From: an uncultured bacterium
Lineage (GTDB): Bacteria; DRYD01
DNA length: 14,958 bases
Direction: 5' to 3'
Assembly: GCA_937927985.1 (NCBI GenBank)
Contig: CALFWH010000038.1
Location: 1-14,958, forward strand
Shown: piece by piece, positions 1 to 7,005 of the stretch
Layout of the letters: each line of letters begins with the position of its first letter
Position numbering within the stretch: position 1 is the first letter of the stretch
Translations under genes and position numbers: made by a program
Notes under the pieces: model-generated
Databases searched by the model: none
Seen by the model: the letters and a program-made list of their open reading frames with translations, nothing else
What the model was told of the DNA's origin: nothing

Positions 1-172
1 GGGTTTTATTTTCTAATTTTTCCTCTTTATTGGTTGTTTTTTTTTCTTTGTTTTCTTCTTTTATTTTTTCATCTATTTCTTTTTGGAATTCATCTGAGGA
101 AGGGATTGAGGTTTCTTTTGATTCTTTTTTATCGATATTTGGATTTATTTTATTTGGATTTTTAATTTCCAT
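1..172 (-). CDS. Partial CDS, Lys/Glu-rich hypothetical protein (N-terminal part)
   Basis: The frame is open for 57 codons from an ATG at 172 to the window edge, so the C-terminus is missing. A strong ribosome binding site (AAGGGGG, 179-185) lies 6 nt upstream and overlaps the stop codon of the lytic transglycosylase gene, so the two are translationally close and probably one operon. The visible protein begins MEIKNPNKINPN and is dominated by Lys, Glu and Asn with no hydrophobic segment. It looks like a disordered, charged N-terminal region of a soluble protein. I do not recognise a family, and the function is unknown. Confidence 0.7.
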   Translation of the reverse strand, partial: MEIKNPNKINPNIDKKESKETSIPSSDEFQKEIDEKIKEENKEKKTTNKEEKLENKT

Positions 173-178
173 AAATTA

Positions 179-185
179 CCCCCTT
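179..185 (-). promoter_or_regulatory. Ribosome binding site of the partial gene
   Basis: Reads AAGGGGG on the minus strand, 6 nt before the ATG at 172, and overlaps the TAA of the upstream gene. This supports both the start choice and coupling of the two genes. Confidence 0.75.
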
Positions 186-768
186 AAGCAAGATTATTTT
201 TGTAATTGATGTAATTAGAAAGGACTTTGGATACATAATTTTGAGTTTCTGAAAATGGAGGTATACCTCCGTATTTTTGGACATTTCCTGGTCCTGCATT
301 ATAAGCTGCTAACGCTAATTTTATATCTCCGTTAAAAATATCTAACATTTGCCTTATATACTTTGTACCACCCATTATATTTTCTCTTATATCAAAAGGA
401 TTTTTAACTCCTAATTCTTTAGCAGTTTGGGGCATTAATTGCATTAATCCTTGAGCACCAACAGGTGAAACAGCATTTGGATTGAAACCACTTTCCTGTT
501 TTATTATTGCTAATATCAAAGCTTCATCAACTTGAAAAGTCCTAGAAGCTTCCCTTACAGCCTGTCTTATCTGATCATCGATATTGATATTACTAAAATT
601 ATTACTAGCTTGATCCAAAAACTTAGAAAATATCTTATTAAAATCCTCTTGATTATTCCTATCTTCAACCTGCTTAGTACCTATAGTATTAAAAATTTCA
701 TCTATTCGATTAAATTTTGATTCTATTTTTTCATTCACTAACTCATTTAATCTATTAAAAACCTCCAT
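184..768 (-). CDS. Lytic transglycosylase, SLT family, no visible signal peptide
   Basis: A 194-residue protein whose C-terminal half (about 75-190) is a soluble-lytic-transglycosylase (Slt/MltE-like, GH23) domain. The motif KQES at 90-93 carries the probable catalytic Glu92. GLMQLMP at 107-113 and AYNAGP at 155-160 are the other hallmark motifs. Such enzymes cleave the MurNAc-GlcNAc bond of peptidoglycan to a 1,6-anhydro product, for wall remodelling or to make room for secretion or flagellar machines. Residues 1-75 are polar and helical with no signal peptide or lipobox, so export is not explained by the sequence; some machine-associated transglycosylases are handled this way (inference). 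The start at 768 has a good AGAGGGGG ribosome binding site. It is followed at once by a Lys/Glu-rich gene and faces a divergent hypothetical gene. Confidence 0.93.
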   Translation of the reverse strand: MEVFNRLNELVNEKIESKFNRIDEIFNTIGTKQVEDRNNQEDFNKIFSKFLDQASNNFSNINIDDQIRQAVREASRTFQVDEALILAIIKQESGFNPNAVSPVGAQGLMQLMPQTAKELGVKNPFDIRENIMGGTKYIRQMLDIFNGDIKLALAAYNAGPGNVQKYGGIPPFSETQNYVSKVLSNYINYKNNLA

Positions 769-775
769 AATTAAA

Positions 776-783
776 CCCCCTCT
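776..783 (-). promoter_or_regulatory. Ribosome binding site of the lytic transglycosylase
   Basis: AGAGGGGG on the minus strand, 7 nt before the ATG at 768. It fixes this start. Confidence 0.75.
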
Positions 784-904
784 TTACCTCTACTATAAAA
801 ATTTTTAAACCTTTTAAATTTATCTAAAAAAAATGTAAAAAAATTGTTAAATAAATAATAAAACATTTTCAAGATTAAAAATTATATACATCTATTATAT
901 ACTA
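784..904. promoter_or_regulatory. Divergent intergenic promoter region, elements unresolved
   Basis: A very AT-rich gap between two genes that diverge, so it must hold promoters for both. Candidate -10 boxes for the rightward gene lie at 883-888 (TATATA) and 893-898 (TATTAT). TATAAT also occurs twice on the minus strand (881-886, 894-899). None has a convincing -35 box at the right distance, so I do not assign start sites. Confidence 0.4.
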
Positions 905-912
905 GGGGAGGG
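905..912 (+). promoter_or_regulatory. Ribosome binding site of the 326-residue protein gene
   Basis: GGGGAGGG lies 7 nt before the ATG at 920. It is one of the strongest ribosome binding sites in the window and supports this being a real gene with this start. Confidence 0.75.
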
Positions 913-919
913 ATAAAAA

Positions 920-1900
920 ATGATAAATTCCTTTGATTCAATTTATATACAAGGATCAATACAAAGAGAACTAGGACTCCAAAAAGAAATAAATGAAAAC
1001 AGGTCAGGAGCAATAAAAGGACAAGTAGAAACAAAAGCTAACTTAGAATATTTTGACAAATATATTGAAGCAGGAACAAGTGCAGAAGCAAAAGCACTCA
1101 CAGAATTAACCTATAAAAAATCAACAAGTGATTCAGAATTAGAAATGAAATTTAGAGGTGGAGTTTCAACTTATGCAGAATCCAAAGCAGTTGGAGGCAA
1201 AAGTATCATAACAAAAGAAAACGAAATAATATCAAAAACAGGATTTTATATAGCACTAAGGAAAGGAGCACAAATATTTGGAGAAATCAGCCATACTACA
1301 TCATCAAATGAAGGATCAATAACAGGATCAATAGGATTATCTGCTGGTGGAGTAGGTATAGCAGCAGGATTCCAATCCGAAGCAATTATTAATCTAAAAA
1401 GCTGGGACTTAAAATTCTCAACTTTTGCCGAAGTTGATATAGGACTCCCAATATCAATAAGTGCAAATATTCAAGGAGAAACTAACATATCACAAGAAAT
1501 TTCTCAAGTTAGAAACGACCTAAACCAATATGTCCAACAAAAAGAAAAAGAAAAAATCTCTCAAATCCTTCAATCTAATCCCCAACAAGCTAAACAAATC
1601 GACAGAAAAGCAATAAGAAATGAAATACTACAAAATGTATCTGGTTGGCAACAAAAACTCAATACCATAAAACAATTAACTCAACAAAAAATATCCAGAA
1701 TACTTAGCTCCTTTAATAACGAAGTAATCAAGAAAGCAATGAATAGTACAAATTCAAGATTAATTAAAAATGTCCTTAGATCCTTTGGTGCAGCAACCAA
1801 AATAGCTAGCTCTTTAGCCTCACGAATTATAACTTTACTTGCTCCCAGAATAAATACCTCCATAAACGAAATCAAACCTACTGACTTAATTAAAACTTAA
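920..1900 (+). CDS. Hypothetical protein: repetitive Gly/Ala/Ser-rich beta-like half, helical half
   Basis: 326 residues, with a strong ribosome binding site. I do not recognise a family. Residues 1 to about 185 are built of alternating short polar/hydrophobic strands rich in Gly, Ala, Ser and Thr (for example GTSAEAKALTELTYKK, GSIGLSAGGVGIAAGF). This texture resembles the stacked AEAKA-type segments found in the middle of some polymorphic toxins and secreted effectors; that is a visual resemblance only. Residues about 186-326 are charged and helical (QQKEKEKISQILQ), ending in an amphipathic stretch near 290-310. There is no signal peptide or transmembrane segment. It stands alone on the + strand, divergent from the lytic transglycosylase and convergent with the deacetylase gene. 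Its coding strand is poor in G, as for the other rightward genes here. Confidence 0.85.
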   Translation: MINSFDSIYIQGSIQRELGLQKEINENRSGAIKGQVETKANLEYFDKYIEAGTSAEAKALTELTYKKSTSDSELEMKFRGGVSTYAESKAVGGKSIITKENEIISKTGFYIALRKGAQIFGEISHTTSSNEGSITGSIGLSAGGVGIAAGFQSEAIINLKSWDLKFSTFAEVDIGLPISISANIQGETNISQEISQVRNDLNQYVQQKEKEKISQILQSNPQQAKQIDRKAIRNEILQNVSGWQQKLNTIKQLTQQKISRILSSFNNEVIKKAMNSTNSRLIKNVLRSFGAATKIASSLASRIITLLAPRINTSINEIKPTDLIKT

Positions 1901-1928
1901 AAACTTGAATAAAATCTAAAGTTTTAAT
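1889..1928. terminator. Possible weak bidirectional terminator between convergent genes
   Basis: A 10-bp perfect inverted repeat, ATTAAAACTT (1889-1898) and AAGTTTTAAT (1919-1928), spans the 36-nt gap between convergent stops. A shorter alternative is AAAACTT 1900-1906 with 1919-1925. The stems are almost all A-T with no clear U-run, so any terminator is weak or Rho-assisted. Confidence 0.3.
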
Positions 1929-1936
1929 AAAAACTG

Positions 1937-2608
1937 CTATTCAAATAGAAATCTAGGATCTACTTTTAATATTTCATGGCTATAAAAGGGTTCAGCATAC
2001 TGGGTCCTTGCCAATAATCCCCAATACCTAGCAAATGTCTTTACATATTCCTCTACCTGAAAATCACTAAACTGGCTTTCATAAGCTTTGCAAGCATCTA
2101 TCTTCCTAGATATAAAATCACTTATATCAACTACAAAAGAAGGAGTCATATTTATCCTTAAATGATTAGAAAAAAACCTAAATATTTTCTTAGAGTACCA
2201 AACATCACCTTCTAAATTTACCTTGGTCAATTTTGAATAAAATCTGGAAGCGTAGGATATGTTGTAAGCTTGCACATGATCAGGATGGGCATCAATTTCA
2301 AGATGACAAAAAATAACGTCAGGCTTATATTTCCTTATTATTGAAGCTACTTTAAATCTTGCTTCTATACTATCAAAAAGGAATCTATTTTTGAGATCTA
2401 AAGTTATTCTTTCAACTGAAAGAATTTCTGCAGCTTTTTTAGCTTCTTGGATTCTTTTTTCTGGATTACCTCTTGGTGTAGGCTCTCCATTAGTAAGATC
2501 TAAAATCATTCCTTTATATCCTTTACTGGATAAGTAAGCTATGGTGCCTCCCATTGCTATTTCACAATCATCGGGATGAGCGCCAATACAGAGAAAATCT
2601 ATTTTCAT
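1937..2608 (-). CDS. bshB1: LmbE/PIG-L-family deacetylase, BshB1-type
   Basis: 223 residues, normal length for BshB1. The zinc-binding AHPDD motif is at 10-14 and the second metal/active-site motif HPDH at 108-111. BshB1 removes the acetyl group from GlcNAc-malate in bacillithiol synthesis; other members of the family deacetylate different N-acetylglucosaminyl compounds, so the exact substrate is not proven. The neighbouring genes do not include bshA or bshC. The ATG at 2608 lies only 10 nt after the 3' end of tRNA-Arg and has no ribosome binding site. Its mRNA probably arises by read-through and cleavage at the tRNA end (inference). It converges with the hypothetical gene ending at 1900. Family call is firm; the gene symbol is likely but less so. 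Confidence 0.88.
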   Translation of the reverse strand: MKIDFLCIGAHPDDCEIAMGGTIAYLSSKGYKGMILDLTNGEPTPRGNPEKRIQEAKKAAEILSVERITLDLKNRFLFDSIEARFKVASIIRKYKPDVIFCHLEIDAHPDHVQAYNISYASRFYSKLTKVNLEGDVWYSKKIFRFFSNHLRINMTPSFVVDISDFISRKIDACKAYESQFSDFQVEEYVKTFARYWGLLARTQYAEPFYSHEILKVDPRFLFE

Positions 2609-2618
2609 AGATGATAAG

Positions 2619-2693
2619 CGCGCCCGGCAGGACTCGAACCTGCGACCCTGGGATTAGAAATCCCATGCTCTGATCCTGCTGAGCTACGGGCGC
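2619..2693 (-). tRNA. tRNA-Arg (anticodon UCU)
   Basis: A complete cloverleaf of 75 nt. The acceptor stem GCGCCCG (2687-2693) pairs with CGGGCGC (2620-2626). The D stem is GCTC/GAGC. The anticodon stem TGGGA/TCCCA holds the loop TTTCTAA with anticodon TCT. The T arm is GCAGG-TTCGAGT-CCTGC. The discriminator is G at 2619. CCA is not encoded, so it must be added after processing. It sits 63 nt after ssb and 10 nt before the deacetylase start. Confidence 0.96.
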
Positions 2694-2756
2694 ACATTTA
2701 ACTACTTCTACAAACCCTAAATTAATCCTTCCACTTACCTAGAAAAATTCAACTTT

Positions 2757-3260
2757 CTAATTATCATCAAAGAAAAAATCGTCAAAATCTTCCTCTTCTA
2801 CTCTTTTAGGTTTATATTTAGTTTTGGATTGTCTATCAAAATCTTGATCAACTTCAAATTCATCGAAGTTTTTGTAAGGTTTATCAAAACTCTTTTCTGG
2901 CTTTTTCTTATCTTCGACAAACCTATCTATTGGTTTTTCTGTTTTCCTTTCATTGTCTGGTTTTTTATCTAACATTCTAAAATTGTCTATAATTATTTCA
3001 TAAATTTTTCTTTTCGTACCATCCTGACCTTCAAAGCTTCTGGTTTGAATTCTTCCTTCAACCATTATTAATCTACCCTTAGTTAAGTATTTAGAAGCTA
3101 TTTCAGCTTGTTTATCAAATGAAACTAAATCAAAAAAATCGGTTTCATCATTCATTCTTTCAACAGCTATTGAAAAAGTAGCTACAGCTTTACCCTGCTG
3201 ACTATACTTTAAAGTAGGATTATTTACAACTCTTCCTATCAATAAAACCTTGTTATACAT
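2757..3260 (-). CDS. ssb: Single-stranded DNA-binding protein
   Basis: 167 residues. Residues 1 to about 105 form the bacterial SSB OB-fold, starting MYNKVLLIGRVVNNP and including GKAVATFSIAVER and GRLIMVEGRIQTRSF. Residues about 106-150 are a charged Lys/Asp-rich linker. SSB coats single-stranded DNA as a tetramer and recruits replication and repair proteins through its C-terminal tip. Here the tip is EEDFDDFFFDDN, acidic and aromatic but without the usual terminal DDDIPF-like ending. The ATG at 3260 has no strong ribosome binding site (only GAAGA nearby). It lies downstream of murD and is not beside rpsF or rpsR as in many bacteria. The leader contains two interlocked inverted repeats, described separately. 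Confidence 0.95.
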   Translation of the reverse strand: MYNKVLLIGRVVNNPTLKYSQQGKAVATFSIAVERMNDETDFFDLVSFDKQAEIASKYLTKGRLIMVEGRIQTRSFEGQDGTKRKIYEIIIDNFRMLDKKPDNERKTEKPIDRFVEDKKKPEKSFDKPYKNFDEFEVDQDFDRQSKTKYKPKRVEEEDFDDFFFDDN

Positions 3261-3271
3261 TCTTCAATTTA

Positions 3272-3311
3272 GTGGGATTTTATATACCGCTTAATCCCCA
3301 CCAAAGCGGTA
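3272..3311 (-). promoter_or_regulatory. Interlocked inverted repeats in the ssb leader (pseudoknot or operator)
   Basis: On the minus strand, stem 1 is TACCGCTT (3304-3311) with AAGCGGTA (3285-3292), 8 bp perfect. Stem 2 is GTGGGGATT (3293-3301) with AATCCCAC (3272-3279), 8 bp with one bulged G. The arms alternate 1-2-1'-2', the layout of an H-type pseudoknot or of two mutually exclusive hairpins. The linkers are 2, 0 and 5 nt. The same bases contain a possible promoter for ssb, TTGGTG (3299-3304), 16 bp, TAAAAT (3277-3282), so a DNA operator is an alternative reading. It ends 11 nt before the ssb start. Confidence 0.55.
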
Positions 3312-3330
3312 ATTATTTTTTTTAATTGGT

Positions 3331-4875
3331 TTAAATTTTACCAGCTTTCTGAAATAAAAAATCTTCAACGAGTTTTTCAAACATTTTTCCTCTTTCTTCT
3401 GCAGACTTAAATTGATCAAAACTTGCCCCTCCAGGAGCTAAAAGTATTCCTATTTTATCAAAATTATTCCCTTCTAGTAAACCTAAATCAATGGCCTTTT
3501 GGAAAGCTTGCTCTAAACTAGAGAAAGCATACATATACTTTAAAGAAGTTTTCATAAAAGGATTAATAAAAAGATCAGAATGTTTACCAAATGTTATAAT
3601 TCCAAGCAAATTATTTTTTACTTCTAAAGCCATCTTCTCTAATTCCTTAAACATCTCTTCTTTAGAAGAATATTTTGGTACTCCTCCCATTAAAAGTATT
3701 ATACCAAAATTCTTAATATTACTATCTACATAGTAATTTCTTACAGTTTCCAAACTAGCTTTGGTAGCTTGAATATTAGTAGCTTTACTATCATTAAAAA
3801 ATTCAATATTTCTATAATTACCAATAGCAATTAACCTATGATCCAAAGGTACAAAATTATCAAGCACTTGTATTATTTTATCCAAGTTAATCTCTTGCTT
3901 TCTATAATTCCTTAAGTACAAAAATATAGCTAATAAAGCAGGCATCAAATTTTCTAAATATATACCAACTCTCTTAAAAATACTGTTACTCAAATTTTGA
4001 ACATTAAACCTTAATAAATCTTGTGATTTTTTAGAATTCCTTATCACTATTTCATTATCTTTATTTAAAGCATAATAATTAATCTTAAGAGAATTAAAAA
4101 TAGAACTATTAGTAGAATTCCAAGAAAAAGAGTTAATACTGGATTTAATTTTACTAGATTTCAAATAACTTAAAGTATTGTGATCTTCAAAATTTATAAT
4201 GCAATTATCTTTCTTTAATTGAAAATAGAGAAGTTTTAACTTTGATTTTATATAATCTTGTAAATCGGGATGTCTATCTAAATGATCAGAGGTTATGTTT
4301 GTTATGATAGCTATTTGGGATCTAAAATTATTCGTCATTTTTAATTGAAAAGAACTAAGCTCCAAAACAATTATTGGATTTTCAGAAAATTTGGAATTAT
4401 AAACTACTTCACAGAAAGGTATACCTATGTTACCACCTATAAAAATATCTCCATCTATATGAGATTTTAGAAATTGGTAAATTAAAGTAGTCACAGTGCT
4501 TTTTCCATTAGTACCAGTAATAGCTATAATAAAAAATTTACTATTATTTTTAGTTAGTACTTTGTAGCCTGCCTCTATTTCAGAAATTACAGGTACTCCA
4601 AGAGATTTACAGTTTTGTATAATATAGTGATCAAACGGTACTCCTGGACTAACTATCAGATATTTATAGTTTTTCATTTCATTTAAGATATAATTTGGTT
4701 GCCTACCTAAAAAAATTTCTTTAAAATATTGTTTATAATCTTGATCAATAACTAGATTACAATTATCATCAAAACCATTAACTTTAAATCCTATATCTTT
4801 ATATAATTTAGCAGCTGCTAATCCACTTTTAGATAATCCTAGAATTCCTACAGAATCTTTCCTTATCCTAACCAT
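3331..4875 (-). CDS. murD: UDP-N-acetylmuramoyl-L-alanine--D-glutamate ligase
   Basis: Adds D-Glu to UDP-MurNAc-L-Ala in the cytoplasm during peptidoglycan precursor synthesis, using ATP. Seen: an N-terminal Rossmann-like motif VGILGLSKSG (9-18), the Mur ligase P-loop GTNGKST (121-127), then GNIGIPF, ELSSFQL, NITSDHLDRH, the substrate-binding NDSKATN and the MurD-specific C-terminal ASFDQFKSAEERG. It has 514 residues, some 60 longer than the usual ~450, with extra Asn/Ser/Lys-rich sequence in the central domain. The start at 4875 is chosen because GGGGAGG lies 4 nt upstream; a longer TTG start (4893) would place that site inside the gene. It overlaps the end of the upstream glycosyltransferase by 8 nt, indicating one operon. 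Confidence 0.96.
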   Translation of the reverse strand: MVRIRKDSVGILGLSKSGLAAAKLYKDIGFKVNGFDDNCNLVIDQDYKQYFKEIFLGRQPNYILNEMKNYKYLIVSPGVPFDHYIIQNCKSLGVPVISEIEAGYKVLTKNNSKFFIIAITGTNGKSTVTTLIYQFLKSHIDGDIFIGGNIGIPFCEVVYNSKFSENPIIVLELSSFQLKMTNNFRSQIAIITNITSDHLDRHPDLQDYIKSKLKLLYFQLKKDNCIINFEDHNTLSYLKSSKIKSSINSFSWNSTNSSIFNSLKINYYALNKDNEIVIRNSKKSQDLLRFNVQNLSNSIFKRVGIYLENLMPALLAIFLYLRNYRKQEINLDKIIQVLDNFVPLDHRLIAIGNYRNIEFFNDSKATNIQATKASLETVRNYYVDSNIKNFGIILLMGGVPKYSSKEEMFKELEKMALEVKNNLLGIITFGKHSDLFINPFMKTSLKYMYAFSSLEQAFQKAIDLGLLEGNNFDKIGILLAPGGASFDQFKSAEERGKMFEKLVEDFLFQKAGKI

Positions 4876-5572
4876 TTTTCCTCCCCAACACAAGAAATGG
4901 TATGAATTTTATTAATTTAATTATCCTTGGTATTCTTTTGAGATCGGTAAATAATCTATAAGCCCATTCTAATTTCATTTTTCTAAGTATAACTGGAGCT
5001 CGTTTATAAACCCCAGCCCAAACATCAATACTGCCACCTATTCCAATTGCTATCCTAAAATCTAACTTTTCTTTATTAGTATAAATCCACTTTTCTTGTT
5101 TGGGGCTTCCCATTCCAATTAATAAAATCTCTGGCTTAACACTATTTATTTTCTCCACTACAACCTCATCATCCTTAAAATAACCATTATAATACCCCAC
5201 AATATTAGCCATTTGATATGCTTTTTTTATATTTTCAATAGCTTTCAATAAGTTTTCTTCTTTAGAGCCCAAAATAAAAACCCTATATCCAAAACTAATT
5301 AATTTTTCAGCTAGTTCAATACCGTTAATCGGATCTATTTTATTACCATATAATCTTTGATAAAACATAGCAATTCCAACAGAATCTATAACAACAACAC
5401 TATTATCAATTATTTTTTTAAATTCTTCATTTTTTAAAGAATCAATAAACATCTCGGTATTAAGAGTTACTATTATATCCCTTTCGTTTTGTTTAATGAT
5501 TGATTCTATATAATTTTTAACTTCCTGAAAATTTAGAAAGATTTTTTTAGGATGTAGGTGATAGATTTTCAT
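4868..5572 (-). CDS. tagA: WecG/TagA/CpsF-family glycosyltransferase (GT26)
   Basis: 234 residues, normal for GT26. These enzymes transfer ManNAc, ManNAcA or a similar sugar from UDP to an undecaprenyl-linked acceptor at the inner face of the membrane, as in teichoic acid linkage, enterobacterial common antigen or other surface glycans. Seen: IIVTLNTEMF (33-42), an Asp at 63 in IDSVG where the family usually has a DG-type motif, PINGIEL (81-87), GMGSPKQEKW (153-162), GIGGSIDVWAG (177-187) and EWAYRLFTDLKR (202-213). The C-terminal tail 214-230 is hydrophobic and basic, as in members that sit on the membrane. It starts in an ATGA overlap with the cysS stop and runs into murD. The acceptor and donor are unknown, so the symbol is by family only. 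Confidence 0.9.
   Translation of the reverse strand: MKIYHLHPKKIFLNFQEVKNYIESIIKQNERDIIVTLNTEMFIDSLKNEEFKKIIDNSVVVIDSVGIAMFYQRLYGNKIDPINGIELAEKLISFGYRVFILGSKEENLLKAIENIKKAYQMANIVGYYNGYFKDDEVVVEKINSVKPEILLIGMGSPKQEKWIYTNKEKLDFRIAIGIGGSIDVWAGVYKRAPVILRKMKLEWAYRLFTDLKRIPRIIKLIKFIPFLVLGRKNG
4880..4886 (-). promoter_or_regulatory. Ribosome binding site of murD
   Basis: GGGGAGG on the minus strand, 4 nt before the ATG at 4875 and inside the end of the glycosyltransferase gene. It decides the murD start. Confidence 0.8.
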
Positions 5573-6966
5573 AATTTTCTACATCTACTACCCCAAACTG
5601 TATCCTCAATAATAAATCCTTTTTGTTTTACCTTTTCTCGTATATCATCAGCCAAAGCGTAATTCTTTTCTTTTCTTGCTTTATTACGTATTTCTATTAA
5701 CTCTAAAATTTCTTGGGGGATTTCAGGAATTTTTAATAGATCTAATCCTAGAACCTTGTCTACTTTATCTAAAATATTTATTAAATAAGATGCGTCTGCT
5801 TTGTTTATTTGTTTTGGATATTTATTTAAGAAAACAAAAAATTCATTAGATAGCTCAAATAGATAAGATAAAGCTTTAGGAGTGTTTAAATCATCTTTTA
5901 AAGACTCTTCAAAATTTGCCAAAAATTCATCAGCTATCTTTTTAAGATCACTATTTAATCCCTCATCTTTGGCAAACATTTTTATGTCAAACAAAGTCAT
6001 AACAAAGGATTTTAAGGAATTAAGAGCAGTTTCCGCTCCTTTCAAACTATCAAAAGTAAAATTTAATTTATTTCTATAGTGAGTCTGTAAGTAAAGTAAT
6101 CTAAGAGCTAAAGGATTAGGAATATCTTTTATTGTCAAAATATTATTCAAAGATTTACTCATTTTTTGTCCTTCAACTATTAAATGGTTAACATGAAACC
6201 AGTATTTTGCTAATATGCAATCGAAAGCTGCTTCTGATTGAGCTATTTCATTTTCATGATGTGGAAATATCAAATCTATTCCTCCAGCATGTATATCAAA
6301 AGGTTGCCCCAAGTATTTTCTATTCATTGCACTACATTCTATATGCCAACCTGGCCTACCTTTACCTATTGAAGTTTCCCAAAAAACCTGCCCATCCTCT
6401 GGAGTATAAGCCTTCCATAAAGCAAAATCAGAAGGATTCTCCTTATCATATTGATCAGTATCTATTCTTACAGACTTCTTCAAATTACTTAAATCTATTT
6501 TACTAAGCTTACCATAATCTTTAAATTTAGAAATAGAATAATAAATACTTCCATCTTCAGTTTTATAAGCTATTCCTTTTTTTATTAAATTTTCAATTAT
6601 TTGTATCATTTCGTTTATATTTTCAGTAGCTCTAGGATAAAAATTAGCTGGTTTTATGTTTAAACTATAAATACTTTCAAAAAAATAACTCTCATATTTT
6701 GAGGTTAAACCTTTTAGAGGAATATTTGAGTTATTAACAGCTTTTATTATCTTATCATCTACATCGGTTATATTTATAACCAGTACTACATTATAAGAAA
6801 AATATTCTAGTGTTCTTCTTAGGAAATCAACACAAGTAAATGTTCTTAAATTCCCTATGTGAGGATAGTCATAAACAGTAGGTCCACAAGCGTAAATTCC
6901 TACCTTGTTAGGATTTATTGGTTCAAAATTCTCTGTTTTCCCAGATAAAGTATTATAAATTTTCAT
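5569..6966 (-). CDS. cysS: Cysteinyl-tRNA synthetase
   Basis: 465 residues, the normal length of bacterial CysRS, a class I synthetase charging tRNA-Cys. Seen: ACGPTVYDYPHIGN (26-39), containing the HIGH-type motif and the first zinc ligand Cys27. The other zinc ligands are Cys211 (HIECSAMN), His236 and Glu240 (FPHHENEIAQSEAA). KMSKS is at 268-272 and an anticodon-binding helical region follows. The zinc selects the Cys thiol. The protein ends RCRKL. Its TGA stop overlaps the next ATG (ATGA), and it starts 39 nt after pncA. No ribosome binding site is visible; the leader is an A/T-only repeat. Identification is secure. Confidence 0.97.
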   Translation of the reverse strand: MKIYNTLSGKTENFEPINPNKVGIYACGPTVYDYPHIGNLRTFTCVDFLRRTLEYFSYNVVLVINITDVDDKIIKAVNNSNIPLKGLTSKYESYFFESIYSLNIKPANFYPRATENINEMIQIIENLIKKGIAYKTEDGSIYYSISKFKDYGKLSKIDLSNLKKSVRIDTDQYDKENPSDFALWKAYTPEDGQVFWETSIGKGRPGWHIECSAMNRKYLGQPFDIHAGGIDLIFPHHENEIAQSEAAFDCILAKYWFHVNHLIVEGQKMSKSLNNILTIKDIPNPLALRLLYLQTHYRNKLNFTFDSLKGAETALNSLKSFVMTLFDIKMFAKDEGLNSDLKKIADEFLANFEESLKDDLNTPKALSYLFELSNEFFVFLNKYPKQINKADASYLINILDKVDKVLGLDLLKIPEIPQEILELIEIRNKARKEKNYALADDIREKVKQKGFIIEDTVWGSRCRKL

Positions 6967-6993
6967 AAATTTTTATAAATTTTTATAAATTTA
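6965..6993 (-). repeat. Short tandem A/T repeat at the cysS start
   Basis: On the + strand the unit ATAAATTTTT occurs at 6965-6974 and 6975-6984, with a partial third copy from 6985. It lies in the pncA-cysS gap and touches the cysS ATG. Codons 2-4 of cysS repeat the same AAAATTTAT pattern. It yields an unstructured, U/A-only leader, possibly a site for S1-type initiation, or just low-complexity sequence. Confidence 0.6.
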
Positions 6994-7005
6994 TTTTCAT
7001 AAAAA

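Noticed and set aside
3285..3323. Terminator-like hairpin plus T-run on the + strand between murD and ssb
   Set aside because: No rightward gene precedes it for several kb, and on the transcribed minus strand the stem is not followed by a U-run. It is better read as part of the ssb leader structure.
4876..4893. TTG start extending murD by six codons
   Set aside because: It would place the GGGGAGG ribosome binding site inside the coding region; the ATG at 4875 is correctly spaced behind it.
6207..6506. A 99-codon + strand frame opposite cysS
   Set aside because: Antisense shadow of a conserved part of cysS that encodes the zinc site.
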